Source: JBBPZK01 sp965219175 | GTDB lineage: Bacteria > Actinomycetota > Rubrobacteria > Rubrobacterales > Rubrobacteraceae | Length of the DNA: 64,000 nucleotides | Assembly (NCBI GenBank): GCA_965219175.1 | Contig: CBDCNI010000001.1 | Span: 2,232,001-2,296,000 of the forward strand | Direction of reading: 5' to 3' | Shown: piece by piece, positions 25,369 to 34,263 of the stretch | Position numbering within the stretch: the stretch's first letter is position 1 | How the letters are laid out: every line of letters begins with the position of its first letter | Translations under genes and position numbers: made by a program | The notes under the pieces: generated by a model | What the model was told of the DNA's origin: nothing | Database searches by the model: none | Seen by the model: only the letters and a program-made list of their open reading frames with translations

Positions 25369-26712
25369 CTAGCTCCCGCCGCCCGCAGCCATCTTCTGGT
25401 TGGCCGCCGTCAACTCTTTCTTGACGTCTTTTTCGGTGACCTTGCCGGTGGCGGCTTTGGCGAACAGGGTCTTCACGGCGCCGCCGATCAAGGTCTCCAT
25501 CTGCCCCTCGTCCGCAACCAGTGGCATCGGCGCGGAGTGGTTGGCGTAGATGTCCTGGAATACTTTGGTCGTTTCATCCTGGAACGCCGGGTCGGCCGCA
25601 GCCTCTTTGGTCACGGGCAGGGACCCGAACTTCTGATTGAGCATCACCTGCATCTTCTTGTCCGTCATGAACTTGACGAACTTCAGGGCGGCGTCTTTGT
25701 TCTTTGTATTCTGGAAGACGCTCATGTTGATACCGGCGGCGTGACTCATGATCGGCTCACCGCCGGGCGGTAGCGGCTCCAGAACCGGGATTCGGGCCAC
25801 CCCGTACTCGCTCTTTTTCATCCCGTTGCTTTCGAGGTTCGACGTGGCGTTTTTCTGCCACATGACCATCGCCACTTTGCCTTTGGCGAAGTCGGAGAGA
25901 GAGTTCGTCCCCGAACCGTACTGTGCGTCCTGCTTGGCGACTATATGGTCCTTCGACATGAAGCCAACGTACTGCATGACCGCCTGCACGATCGGCGGAG
26001 AGTCGAAGGTCGGCTTGCCGTTTTTGTCGAAGAGGTCTCCGCCGTGCTGTTTGCCGAGGATGAACGGCCAGTGCGCGTTCTCGGTGATGCTCGCTCCCTC
26101 CAGGGCGAGACCCCACTGCTTGGGCGGGTTGGTGAGTTTCTTGCCGATCGCGACGAACTCCTCCCAGTTCTTGGGCGGACCCTGTATCCCCGCTTTCTTG
26201 AACATCGCCTTGTTGTAGAACAGGCCATAGGAGAGGCCGTAGAGCGGCAAAGATGTATACGGCTCCTCGTAGCCGGAGGTTTGGTAGGCCGTCTGGACGA
26301 ACTTATCCTTGCCTCCCACGGCGTCTAGCTCGCTCTTGTCGAACGGCAGGAAGGCGCCGGTCTTCTGGAAGGTGGGCGACCAGGTGTTGCCTATGTTCAG
26401 GTTGTCCGGCCCCTGCCCGCTGGACACGGCCGTGGTGATCCTGTTGAACAAGTCCGGCCAGCCGATAACCTGTAGGTCGGACTTGACGCCGTCCTGCGAC
26501 TTGAATTTCGACAACACTCCGCTAAGTATCTGCTTGTCGTCCTGTATGGTCGGGGCCTGGTTGCTCGCCCAATAGGTGATGGACTTGCTGCCCGAACCCT
26601 GGCCTCCGCCACCGCCGCCTCCACCGCAGCCGGCCAGACCCAGTACCGATACCCCGGCGAGCGTAACCCCGCCCGCCCTCAAGAATTCCTGCCTCGTAAG
26701 CCTCTTGTTCAT
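25369..26712 (-). CDS. Sugar-binding lipoprotein (second importer)
   Basis: A 447-residue family 1 solute-binding protein. The signal peptide ends in the lipobox LGLAGC, followed by an eight-glycine linker that tethers the mature domain. The mature part begins with ITYWASNQAPTIQDDK and has NWEEFVAIGKKLT in the hinge region. An AGGAGG ribosome site precedes ATG at 26712. The gene lies 64 nt after the second LacI regulator. Ligand unknown. Confidence 0.92.
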   Translation of the reverse strand: MNKRLTRQEFLRAGGVTLAGVSVLGLAGCGGGGGGGGQGSGSKSITYWASNQAPTIQDDKQILSGVLSKFKSQDGVKSDLQVIGWPDLFNRITTAVSSGQGPDNLNIGNTWSPTFQKTGAFLPFDKSELDAVGGKDKFVQTAYQTSGYEEPYTSLPLYGLSYGLFYNKAMFKKAGIQGPPKNWEEFVAIGKKLTNPPKQWGLALEGASITENAHWPFILGKQHGGDLFDKNGKPTFDSPPIVQAVMQYVGFMSKDHIVAKQDAQYGSGTNSLSDFAKGKVAMVMWQKNATSNLESNGMKKSEYGVARIPVLEPLPPGGEPIMSHAAGINMSVFQNTKNKDAALKFVKFMTDKKMQVMLNQKFGSLPVTKEAAADPAFQDETTKVFQDIYANHSAPMPLVADEGQMETLIGGAVKTLFAKAATGKVTEKDVKKELTAANQKMAAGGGS

Positions 26713-26776
26713 GCTCCTCCTGTCCCAAAAATGAACTCGTTACGATTCCCCAACCGTAAACTATCCCCAGATAAAC

Positions 26777-27844
26777 CTATACCGATTCCATAGTATCCAA
26801 CCTTTCATCCTCGCCGTCTACAGAGTCCGTCAGTTCGGGGCAGCCGCAGGAGCGACGGATCACAGTCCGCGTCTCCAGCAAGCGCTGGATACTCTTCTCT
26901 CCGGGCGCCTCTATGCGTTGGAGAAGCGTGCGTACCGCCTCGCGGCCCATCTCTCTGAAATCCTGGTAGACGCTTGAGAGAGGCGGCTGACTCGTCGCGC
27001 CTTCCTCCAGCCCGTCGAAGCCGATGACGGCTACGTCCTCGGGGACGCGCAGCCCCGCCTCCCTGAGCGCCCGCATCGCCCCAAAAGCCATGAAGTCGCT
27101 CGCGGCGAACACGGCCTCCGGGCGTTTGGGCAGCAGAGACTTCATAGCCCGGTATCCTCCCGCGTTGGTGAAGTCTGCGTGACGGGTGAGATCCGGGTCC
27201 GGCACGAGACCAGCCGCCAACATGGCCGAGACATAGCCACCGTAGCGGTCTATGGCGGGGATCATGTTGGTCGGCCCCCCGATTACGGCGATTCGCTCGT
27301 GTCCGTGCTCTAGCAGATGAGTCACGGCCCCGTGCGCCGCGCCCTGGTTGTCCACGTCTACATAGCTCGTCTCCAAACGGCCGGGGTGACGCCCGACGAG
27401 CACGAACGGGAACCGGTCCTCCCGCAGCCACGAAACCACCGGGTCGTCTATCACGCTGGACGAGATCACCACCCCGTCCAGGTGCCGCCCGCGTATGATG
27501 CGGCTATACGCCCGCTTCTCGCCCTCCGGCTCTCCGGCCGTGTCCATGAGCATCATCAGGTTGTAGTCCGCGTCGTTGCAAGCCCCGACTGCGCCCTCGA
27601 TCATCCGCGGAAAGTACGGGTCCCCGAAGATATTGCCCACGGCCCGCGGTATCAAGAGGCCGATGATCCGGGTCCGCCGCGAAGCGAGACTGCGCGCCGC
27701 CGCATGCGGCTGATACCCACTCTCCCGAATGACCTCCCGAACCCGCCGCCGCGCCTCCTCACTCACCCGCCGATCGTCATTGACGACCCGCGACACCGTA
27801 GAACGCGACACCCCCGCCTTCCGGGCCACATCCTCCAGGTTCAT
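26777..27844 (-). CDS. LacI-family transcriptional regulator (second sugar locus)
   Basis: A repressor of about 355 residues. The helix-turn-helix is NLEDVARKAGVSRSTVSRVV, the hinge SGYQPHAAARSLASRRT, followed by the sensor domain. ATG at 27844 fits the domain start; the frame extends 11 codons upstream without support. A C-terminal RSCGCPELTDSV motif is common in a LacI subgroup of high-GC Gram-positives. As first gene of the block it probably controls the second importer and the GH5-like and GH1 genes. Confidence 0.92.
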   Translation of the reverse strand: MNLEDVARKAGVSRSTVSRVVNDDRRVSEEARRRVREVIRESGYQPHAAARSLASRRTRIIGLLIPRAVGNIFGDPYFPRMIEGAVGACNDADYNLMMLMDTAGEPEGEKRAYSRIIRGRHLDGVVISSSVIDDPVVSWLREDRFPFVLVGRHPGRLETSYVDVDNQGAAHGAVTHLLEHGHERIAVIGGPTNMIPAIDRYGGYVSAMLAAGLVPDPDLTRHADFTNAGGYRAMKSLLPKRPEAVFAASDFMAFGAMRALREAGLRVPEDVAVIGFDGLEEGATSQPPLSSVYQDFREMGREAVRTLLQRIEAPGEKSIQRLLETRTVIRRSCGCPELTDSVDGEDERLDTMESV

Positions 27845-28077
27845 CGCCCTCCCCCACAACCATCCACCAAAACCCATGTGAGCGCACCCACCAATGCACG
27901 GCTCAAAAGGGCCACAATCCGCCTGCTTTCATGGTACCGCTCCCACACATCACAGCGGTAGCATACAGCATGGGACGGGAGAGGGCAACAAATATTGCGT
28001 CCGGCCTCACGGCAAGCGGAAATATTTTTACCAAACCGCTTCGGGCATCTGTCACCACACTTAACGTCGAGCAACCC

Positions 28078-28102
28078 AAATCAACAGACGGAGTGTTGAT
28101 TT
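28078..28102. promoter_or_regulatory. Inverted repeat, candidate DeoR-type operator
   Basis: AAATCAAC and GTTGATTT are perfect 8-bp inverted arms separated by 9 nt. The right arm covers the -35 element of the promoter at 28096-28124, so a bound repressor would block it. The rest of 27845-28077 is a divergent control region that also contains an AAGCGG/CCGCTT inverted pair near 28014-28041. I see no gene in it. Confidence 0.6.
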
Positions 28103-28124
28103 ACTCTATCGTTTTGAGTATAAA
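28096..28124 (+). promoter_or_regulatory. Sigma70 promoter for the DeoR-family gene
   Basis: TTGATT and TATAAA are separated by exactly 17 nt, 24 nt upstream of the GTG start. TTTACTC and GAGTATAAA also form an imperfect inverted pair around the spacer and -10. Confidence 0.75.
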
Positions 28125-28147
28125 GTGGTGGTTATGGAGGTTAGAGA

Positions 28148-28927
28148 GTGTTAAGAGAGCAGCGGCAGCAGACGATCCTGGAAGAGTTGGAGCAGGAGGG
28201 AAGCGTTTCGGTTACGAGGCTTTCGGAGCGGCTTTCGGTATCGGACATGACGGTTAGGCGGGATCTGGAGGAGATGGCTTCCCGCAAGCTGTTGCGGAAG
28301 GTGCATGGCGGCGCGATCCCGGTTCCAAAAGCGGCATCCGAGCCTCATTTCGTACAGAAGCAGAAGTTGAATCGGCCCGAGAAGCAGGCCATAGCGCGGG
28401 CGGCGCTCGGCCTTATAAACGACGGGGACACGGTGGCTTTCAGCGCCGGCACGACCACCTGGCACATAGCCCAGGCGCTCAAGTATGGCGGGAAGTCGCT
28501 CACTTTCATTACCAACTCGACCAACATCGCTCTCACGCTCCAGGAGAACGGGTGGGAGCAGATTGTGCTCTCCGGCGGGATGTTCCGCACTCCTTCCGAC
28601 GCCCTCGTCGGCCCTTTCGCCAACAGGACCCTCCGCACGCTGAACGCCGACATCTTGTTCCTCGGGGTACACGGCGTGGATCCGGCATCGGGGCTTACCA
28701 CTCCGAACGTAGCTGAGGCGGAGACCGACGGGTGCCTGATCGAATCAGCCCAGAAGGTCGTCGTGGTCGCAGACAACTCGAAGCTCGACGTCGTCGCCCT
28801 CTCCAAGATAGCTTCACTCTCGAAGGTGGATGTTTTCATCACCGATGACGGCTCCCCACCCGAAACGCTGCGCGAGATAGAACTCGCCGGGGCGCGCGTT
28901 GTAGTGGCTGGTTCTCAAGCCCTGTAA
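28148..28927 (+). CDS. DeoR/GlpR-family transcriptional regulator
   Basis: A 259-residue sugar-phosphate-responsive repressor. The N-terminal winged helix reads RQQTILEELEQEGSVSVTRL, with recognition helix VSDMTVRRDLEEM and KVHGGAI. The C-terminal DeoRC sensor has FSAGTTTWHIAQAL and SGGMFRTPSDALVGP, and ends with VADNSKLD. The start is GTG at 28148, with GGAGG seven nt upstream. It is divergent from the second LacI gene and faces the aldo/keto reductases. Operator and promoter lie immediately upstream, so autoregulation is likely. Confidence 0.93.
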   Translation: MLREQRQQTILEELEQEGSVSVTRLSERLSVSDMTVRRDLEEMASRKLLRKVHGGAIPVPKAASEPHFVQKQKLNRPEKQAIARAALGLINDGDTVAFSAGTTTWHIAQALKYGGKSLTFITNSTNIALTLQENGWEQIVLSGGMFRTPSDALVGPFANRTLRTLNADILFLGVHGVDPASGLTTPNVAEAETDGCLIESAQKVVVVADNSKLDVVALSKIASLSKVDVFITDDGSPPETLREIELAGARVVVAGSQAL

Positions 28928-28986
28928 GGTCGGAAACCCGCCGGTCACTCGCCAACAGGTCTTTTGGAGCGAGGCGTCGGAGTGGC

Positions 28987-29982
28987 TTACACTCTCTGTT
29001 TGTCTTCTATGAAGCGGGCCGGATATGTCTTCTCGGGCGGCGCCGCTTCGGAGAGCCGGCGCACCTGCTCATCGTCGAGCGCCCATCCCACGGCGCCGAG
29101 GTTGTCTTCGAGTTGGTCCATCGTGCGCGCCCCGATGATGGGAGCGGTCACCCCCCGCTGCCGGAGGAGCCAGTTTAGCGCTACCTGGGCGTAGGTCTTT
29201 CCGGTCTCTTCGGCGACGGCGCCGACGGCGTCGAGCACGCGCCAGTTTCGGTCTGTGGCTCGCTTCTCCCAGTACTCGTCCATCCCCTCGTCGGCACCAG
29301 CTATCCGGGAACCCTCCGGCGGCTCCTCGCCTCGACGGTACTTGCCCGAGAGGAACCCTCCACCGAGCGGGCTCCAGGGTATGATCCCTACCCCTTCGGA
29401 GACGCAGGCCGGCAGCACTTCGTCCTCGATACCTCGCTCGACCAGCGAGTACTGCGGTTGCAGGGACACGAAGCGCTCCAGGTCGTTGGCGTCGCTCACC
29501 CAGAGGCTCTTGACGAGCTGCCAGGCCATGAAGTTCGAGACGCCGATGTAACGTACTTTTCCGCTATGCACCAGGTCGTCGAGCGCTCCCAACGTTTCAT
29601 CGAGCGGCGTCGCCTCGTCCCAGCAGTGGACCTGGTAGAGGTCTATGTAGTCGGTACCGAGCCGCCGCAGGCTCTCCTCACAGCCACGCATTACGTGCTT
29701 CCTGGAGACGCCCACGTCGTTCACGCCCTCTCCCATCGGGAAGCGGACCTTGGTGGCGAGCACCACCTCCTCGCGGACGCTCTTTATGGCCCGACCGGTG
29801 ATCTCCTCCGAGACGCCGTTCGAGTAAACGTCGGCGGTGTCTATGAAATTGCCGCCGGCCTCCAGGAAACGCTCCACTATTTGCCTGGAGGCCGATTCGT
29901 CCGCCTCGTCGCCGAAGGTCATGCATCCTAAGCAAAGCTCGGAGACCAATAGCCCCGTGCTCCCCAACTTCTTGTACTCCAC
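28987..29982 (-). CDS. Aldo/keto reductase
   Basis: A 331-residue NADPH-dependent reductase. It begins MEYKKLGSTGLLVSELCLG, has the catalytic Asp/Tyr in FIDTADVYSNGVSEE, Lys in VLATKVRFP, His in DLYQVHCWD, and GVSNFMAWQ. The coenzyme end PIIGARTMDQLEDNL is typical of the YajO/Tas-like subgroup. It is the last of three genes running from 34127, behind another reductase and the alpha-mannosidase. Substrate unknown. Confidence 0.9.
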   Translation of the reverse strand: MEYKKLGSTGLLVSELCLGCMTFGDEADESASRQIVERFLEAGGNFIDTADVYSNGVSEEITGRAIKSVREEVVLATKVRFPMGEGVNDVGVSRKHVMRGCEESLRRLGTDYIDLYQVHCWDEATPLDETLGALDDLVHSGKVRYIGVSNFMAWQLVKSLWVSDANDLERFVSLQPQYSLVERGIEDEVLPACVSEGVGIIPWSPLGGGFLSGKYRRGEEPPEGSRIAGADEGMDEYWEKRATDRNWRVLDAVGAVAEETGKTYAQVALNWLLRQRGVTAPIIGARTMDQLEDNLGAVGWALDDEQVRRLSEAAPPEKTYPARFIEDKQRV

Positions 29983-30036
29983 GCCCGCGCCTCCCCGGTC
30001 GGTGTTGTGAGCTTCTCTGGCGAACCCGTAAACGTC

Positions 30037-30909
30037 TTAGAACGGCATGGAGATAAACGGAGAAGAGTAGCCTTGCGCCTGGGCTAGTCTATCTTGGGCT
30101 TCCTCCAGCGGCATCCGGCGCCGTTCGGCTTCGATCATTGCCGGGACCAATCCCACGTCTCCGGCCATCGCGATACCGGTGATTTCTTCCCGGTCCAGCA
30201 CGAAAGATACCGCCGCGTCTATTAGCTCCTGGTCCTCGAAAGGCTCGTACCACGTGGCCCGCCGCTGCCCTTCCGGGACATCTTCCTCCCAGTTGCGCCG
30301 CGAGATGGTCTTTATGGTCATCAGCCCCGTGCCCTGGCGCTGTATCTCCTCCACCAGAGACTCGAAGTCCCGTGAGAACTCCTCGTCGGTCGAGAGGACG
30401 TAGTTCCAGGGGGTCAAGATAGTGTCGAACGGGTGGCGGCGAAGGGCTTCGAGGTGCGTGGAGGGAGCCCCGTCGCCGTGGCCGGTGATGCCGACGGCCC
30501 CGACGAGTCCCTGCTCTTTGGCCTCCATCGCGGCTTCGAGGGCGCCGCCCTCGCCGGTTACAGTGTCGAGGTCTTCGATGTCGCCGATGGCGTGCAGTTG
30601 GATCAGGTCCACCTTCTCTACCCGCAGCCGCTCCAGCGAGGCGTTTATGTTTCGCCAGGCGCCGTCTCTGTCGTGCTCCTCTATCTTGGTGGAGAGGAAG
30701 ATCCTCTCCCGTATCTCCGGCATCCAACGACCGTAATGCAACTCTGAATCTCCGTAGTCCGGGGCGGTGTCGAAATGGTTGACTCCGGCCTCCAGAGCGA
30801 TGGAGATGGCCCGGTCGGCATCATCCTCGCTTACCTCCCCGAGCGCGGCCCCACCGAAGATGAGGACTGAGTTCACCCGCTCCAGACCCCCCAATACTCT
30901 ATACTCCAC
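30037..30909 (-). CDS. Aldo/keto reductase family protein (divergent)
   Basis: A 290-residue TIM-barrel protein. HFDTAPDYGDSELHYGRWMP carries the catalytic Asp and Tyr, STKIEEHD the Lys, and DLIQLHAIGDIEDLD the His position. The C-terminus lacks the standard coenzyme-binding end and instead reads EITGIAMAGDVGLVPAMIEA, so it belongs to a less studied branch. It is 35 nt after the GH38 gene and 54 nt before the next reductase, so co-transcription is likely. Confidence 0.85.
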   Translation of the reverse strand: MEYRVLGGLERVNSVLIFGGAALGEVSEDDADRAISIALEAGVNHFDTAPDYGDSELHYGRWMPEIRERIFLSTKIEEHDRDGAWRNINASLERLRVEKVDLIQLHAIGDIEDLDTVTGEGGALEAAMEAKEQGLVGAVGITGHGDGAPSTHLEALRRHPFDTILTPWNYVLSTDEEFSRDFESLVEEIQRQGTGLMTIKTISRRNWEEDVPEGQRRATWYEPFEDQELIDAAVSFVLDREEITGIAMAGDVGLVPAMIEAERRRMPLEEAQDRLAQAQGYSSPFISMPF

Positions 30910-30944
30910 TCTAAACTCCTTTCCGAGAGCAACCTCATACTATC

Positions 30945-33900
30945 TTACACTCTCTCCAACCTCACGCGCAGCGTCACCACCTCGTAGGGCCGGACACGGA
31001 ACCGCAACTCCCTTCCCGAAACTTCCAGCGCCCCACCTTCCGGCTCTTCCAACAGGTTGACGCGCTCCGCGCTACCGATCTCGCCGGAGAAACGCAACTT
31101 ACAGACCCCACGTGCGCCGTGAGGTTCGTAGAGCCTGAGGAGGATCCCACCTCCACTTTCAGCGAGTTTGAGTGCCCCAAGCGCGAGCTCGACTCCTTCG
31201 GCCTTGACGAGACCGGCCTCCGACGAAGGAGACGTTTCCTCGTTCGCTTCCACGGTGAATAGAGGGCTGTTTAGCGCGAGCGCCTCGCGGACCACGCCGG
31301 CTTCGGTCCAGTCACCGAGATGAGGGAAGAGGCTGTAGGTGAAACGGTGATCTCCCTCGTCGGCGAGCGGGTCCGGGTAGAGCGATCCGCGCAGCAGAGA
31401 AAGGCCGAGCACGTTGTCGCGGGCGCTGTGTCCGTACTTGCCGTCATTGAGAAGGGCAACACCGTAGCCCGGCTCGGAGAGGTCGCAGAAGCGATGCCCG
31501 GCGACCTCGAACCGGGCCTCGTCCCAACTCGTGTTGCGGTGCGTCGGGCGTTTTACCACACCAAACATCGTCTCGAAGGTTGCCTCGTGGGAGCGGGCGG
31601 CGAGCGGAAAGAGAGCCCGCAAGAGAACTTGGCGCTCGTGCCACTCGACGCGCGTCTCGATGTCCAACCTGCGCGAGCCGGCATGGAGTTTGTAGGTTTG
31701 ATCTATTACCGAGCCACGCCAACGCCGCAGGACCCGCACCGCTCCTCGCAACGGCCCGGCCTCCAAAACCTCGACGCTCTCCACGCCGGAGACTTCCTCG
31801 CCTTCCAGCTCGTAGTCTTCGTCAACGTCCCAGGCTTCCCACTCGCGCGGTTTGTCCGTGTAGGCCCAAAGCTGGTTGGCCCGATCCTCCAGGACCTCCC
31901 GATCCAACTCCCTGTCGCAGACGCGATGCAGAGTCCCGTCAACCCCGACCTCGACGCGCAGCGACTCGTTCTCCAGAAAGGCCCCTCCTTCCAACCACCC
32001 GGATACAACACCCGACGAGGAAGGCCGGCTACCTACGCATTCACGCAGAGAGAGAATCGTCTGCCCGAGACCCGGCACCATCAACTCCGGGGCGTGCAAT
32101 AGAAGTCCTTCACGAGTTTCTTGCGTCGGCAGCACCTGTCCGTCCATACTCACTATTTCCAGGGCGGATTTCAGCGGGTTGCCTTCAGGTAGCAGAACGG
32201 TGAGCGGCCGTGGGTGTAGGCCCGCGTTGGCTATGACCACGGCATTTGCCCTATCAGGCGCTTCTACCTCTCGCGGCAGTTCTTTCAGTGCTTTTTCGCG
32301 CAGCTTCTCAGCACTCTCCACTGTCTTTTCGAGCTGGCGATGGGCGTCTTCGTAGACTTCGGAGATGGAACTTCCCGGCAGGATGTCGTGGAACTGGTTC
32401 AGGAGAAGCGTCTTCCAAGCTTCCTCCAGTTCCTCGCGAGGATATGACGCTCCTCCAAGAGAAGCCACCGTTGCGAAGGCTTCGGCTTCGAGCAGGCGAT
32501 GCTCGGCCTCGCGGTTCAGCTTCTTGACCTTTGCCTGGGTTGTTAGCGTGCCTCGGTGGAGCTCCAGGTAGAGTTCTCCCACCCATTTCGGCAGTCCTTC
32601 ACGCGGGAGCGTCGCGAAGAACTCGTCTACTCGGGCCATACGCAGCCGTGGAAGGGCGGGGAAGTCCTTCAGGCGGGCGTAGTTCTCGAGCATCTCTTCG
32701 CTCGGGCCGCCTCCGCCATCGCCCCATCCGAAGGAGAAGATACTCTCCGGGTGGCGGCGTTTGCCCTCGAAGTTGCGCCAGGTGCCGAGTAAGTCCAGCG
32801 GCGCGAGGTTGCCGTTGTAGTCCTGTCCGGGGTTCTCGAAATCGTGGGCGACGACGCTCGTGCCGTCTATTCCCTCCCACAAAAAGAGGTCGTGCGGGAA
32901 GTGGTTGGTCTCGCTCCAGTTCATCTTGTAGGTGAAGAAGCCGTCCATCCCCGCGCCGCGCAGGAGTTGCGGAATGGCGGGCGAGAAGCCGAAGGCGTCC
33001 GGTAGCCAGGCGACCGTCGAGCGGCGTCCGAACTTATCCTCGAAGTATCGCTGCCCGTAGAAGAGTTGGCGGACGAAGGATTCACCTCCGGGGAGTTGGC
33101 TGTCGGGCTCCGTCCACGAGCCTCCGACCGGCTCCCAACGTCCCTCTTCGACGCGCTGTTTTACACGCTCGAAAATCTCCGGAGCGTCCTTCTCGATCCA
33201 CTGGTAGAGCTGCGCCGAAGACTGGTTGAAGGTGAAGTCATCGTAACGGTCCATCAGGGAGAGTACGCTGGCGAACGTCCTGCGTCCCTTCCGGCGCGTC
33301 TCGGAGAGCGGCCAGAGCCAGGCTAGGTCCAGGTGGGCGTGGCCGGTCAGGGCGAGCCTCCCGACCGGCGGGTAGTCCGCTTTGATCCCCTCCAGGCGTT
33401 CGGCGAGGATACAACGGGCCTCACGCAACGCTTCGCGCGTCTCCTCCAGGATAGGTTCGATCTCCCGCTCCGGCGCCGGCAGACTCCAGGTGGCCCCGTC
33501 GGTTGAACGCGCGTACTTCCCGAGGTAACGAGGGATCACAACCCCCGTCTCAGAGGTCCATCGTCCCGCAAGAACCATAAAGCAAGCGTCCACCGCGTCT
33601 AACAGATGAGGGACCGCCTCGTGCTCCCCGAGCTGCTCGCAAGCCTCACAGACGAGGGCGAGATCCCGCTCCAGCGCCCGCACCTCCGTTTCCGGTACGA
33701 CGAGCGAAGCATGCTCGATACGAGGCTCGGCGACGTTCGAGCCAAACAGGGTCCTCGGCACGACTTCAGCCTCTATCCGGACACTCTCCCCGCCCCGCGC
33801 CTTCGCCGCCACCGGAAAGCTGCGGTGAAAAGGGTTCAGGCCGCCGCTCACACCGGTCGAGAGCCACACGAAGCCCTCACCGCCCAGCCAAAGCTCCAAT

Positions 33901-34127
33901 TCCACCAGCTCACCAGCCCACTCCTCGGGGATGCTGGTCTCCGCTGAAAGAAACACCGGCACGCCAACCTCCGGCCAGAAGTCTCCCAGAGAGACCTCGC
34001 GCGTCTTCCCCTCCTCCGTGGCGAAGCGCCAACCTTGGATCTTCCACTCTCGGGCGTTGCGCCAGAGCTTTAGTTCTTCGATCCTACCAGCGTAACGTTC
34101 CAGGCGCCGTCCATCGTGCGCGTTCAT
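30945..34127 (-). CDS. Alpha-mannosidase, GH38
   Basis: A 1060-residue cytosolic exo-alpha-mannosidase. The catalytic domain shows GHAHLDLAWLWPLSETRRKG with the zinc ligands, GGSWTEPDSQLPGGESFVRQ, and the nucleophile Asp in AWLPDAFGFSPAIPQLL. The middle domain and long beta-sandwich C-terminus are complete, and length is normal for the family. It leads a three-gene unit with two aldo/keto reductases. It would release mannose from alpha-mannosides taken up by a transporter not obvious here. Confidence 0.95.
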   Translation of the reverse strand: MNAHDGRRLERYAGRIEELKLWRNAREWKIQGWRFATEEGKTREVSLGDFWPEVGVPVFLSAETSIPEEWAGELVELELWLGGEGFVWLSTGVSGGLNPFHRSFPVAAKARGGESVRIEAEVVPRTLFGSNVAEPRIEHASLVVPETEVRALERDLALVCEACEQLGEHEAVPHLLDAVDACFMVLAGRWTSETGVVIPRYLGKYARSTDGATWSLPAPEREIEPILEETREALREARCILAERLEGIKADYPPVGRLALTGHAHLDLAWLWPLSETRRKGRRTFASVLSLMDRYDDFTFNQSSAQLYQWIEKDAPEIFERVKQRVEEGRWEPVGGSWTEPDSQLPGGESFVRQLFYGQRYFEDKFGRRSTVAWLPDAFGFSPAIPQLLRGAGMDGFFTYKMNWSETNHFPHDLFLWEGIDGTSVVAHDFENPGQDYNGNLAPLDLLGTWRNFEGKRRHPESIFSFGWGDGGGGPSEEMLENYARLKDFPALPRLRMARVDEFFATLPREGLPKWVGELYLELHRGTLTTQAKVKKLNREAEHRLLEAEAFATVASLGGASYPREELEEAWKTLLLNQFHDILPGSSISEVYEDAHRQLEKTVESAEKLREKALKELPREVEAPDRANAVVIANAGLHPRPLTVLLPEGNPLKSALEIVSMDGQVLPTQETREGLLLHAPELMVPGLGQTILSLRECVGSRPSSSGVVSGWLEGGAFLENESLRVEVGVDGTLHRVCDRELDREVLEDRANQLWAYTDKPREWEAWDVDEDYELEGEEVSGVESVEVLEAGPLRGAVRVLRRWRGSVIDQTYKLHAGSRRLDIETRVEWHERQVLLRALFPLAARSHEATFETMFGVVKRPTHRNTSWDEARFEVAGHRFCDLSEPGYGVALLNDGKYGHSARDNVLGLSLLRGSLYPDPLADEGDHRFTYSLFPHLGDWTEAGVVREALALNSPLFTVEANEETSPSSEAGLVKAEGVELALGALKLAESGGGILLRLYEPHGARGVCKLRFSGEIGSAERVNLLEEPEGGALEVSGRELRFRVRPYEVVTLRVRLERV

Positions 34128-34197
34128 CGAGCCTTTACCAATCCTCTCCTGACAGACCCATCCAGCCCCCGGTACTGTACTCCATCCCTCTCGCAGG

Positions 34198-34227
34198 TTT
34201 CCACTGGAAAGCCACGACCCTTATACT
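34198..34227 (+). promoter_or_regulatory. Promoter with overlapping palindrome upstream of the acyl-CoA ligase
   Basis: A -35-like TTTCCA and a good -10 TATACT are 18 nt apart. The -35 lies in a perfect 13-bp palindrome, TTTCCA-c-TGGAAA (34198-34210), a likely repressor site. The 136-bp gap also serves the divergent GH38 gene. Confidence 0.45.
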
Positions 34228-34263
34228 AAGCTCGGGCGGATTGGTACCGGAAGGAGCGACATC

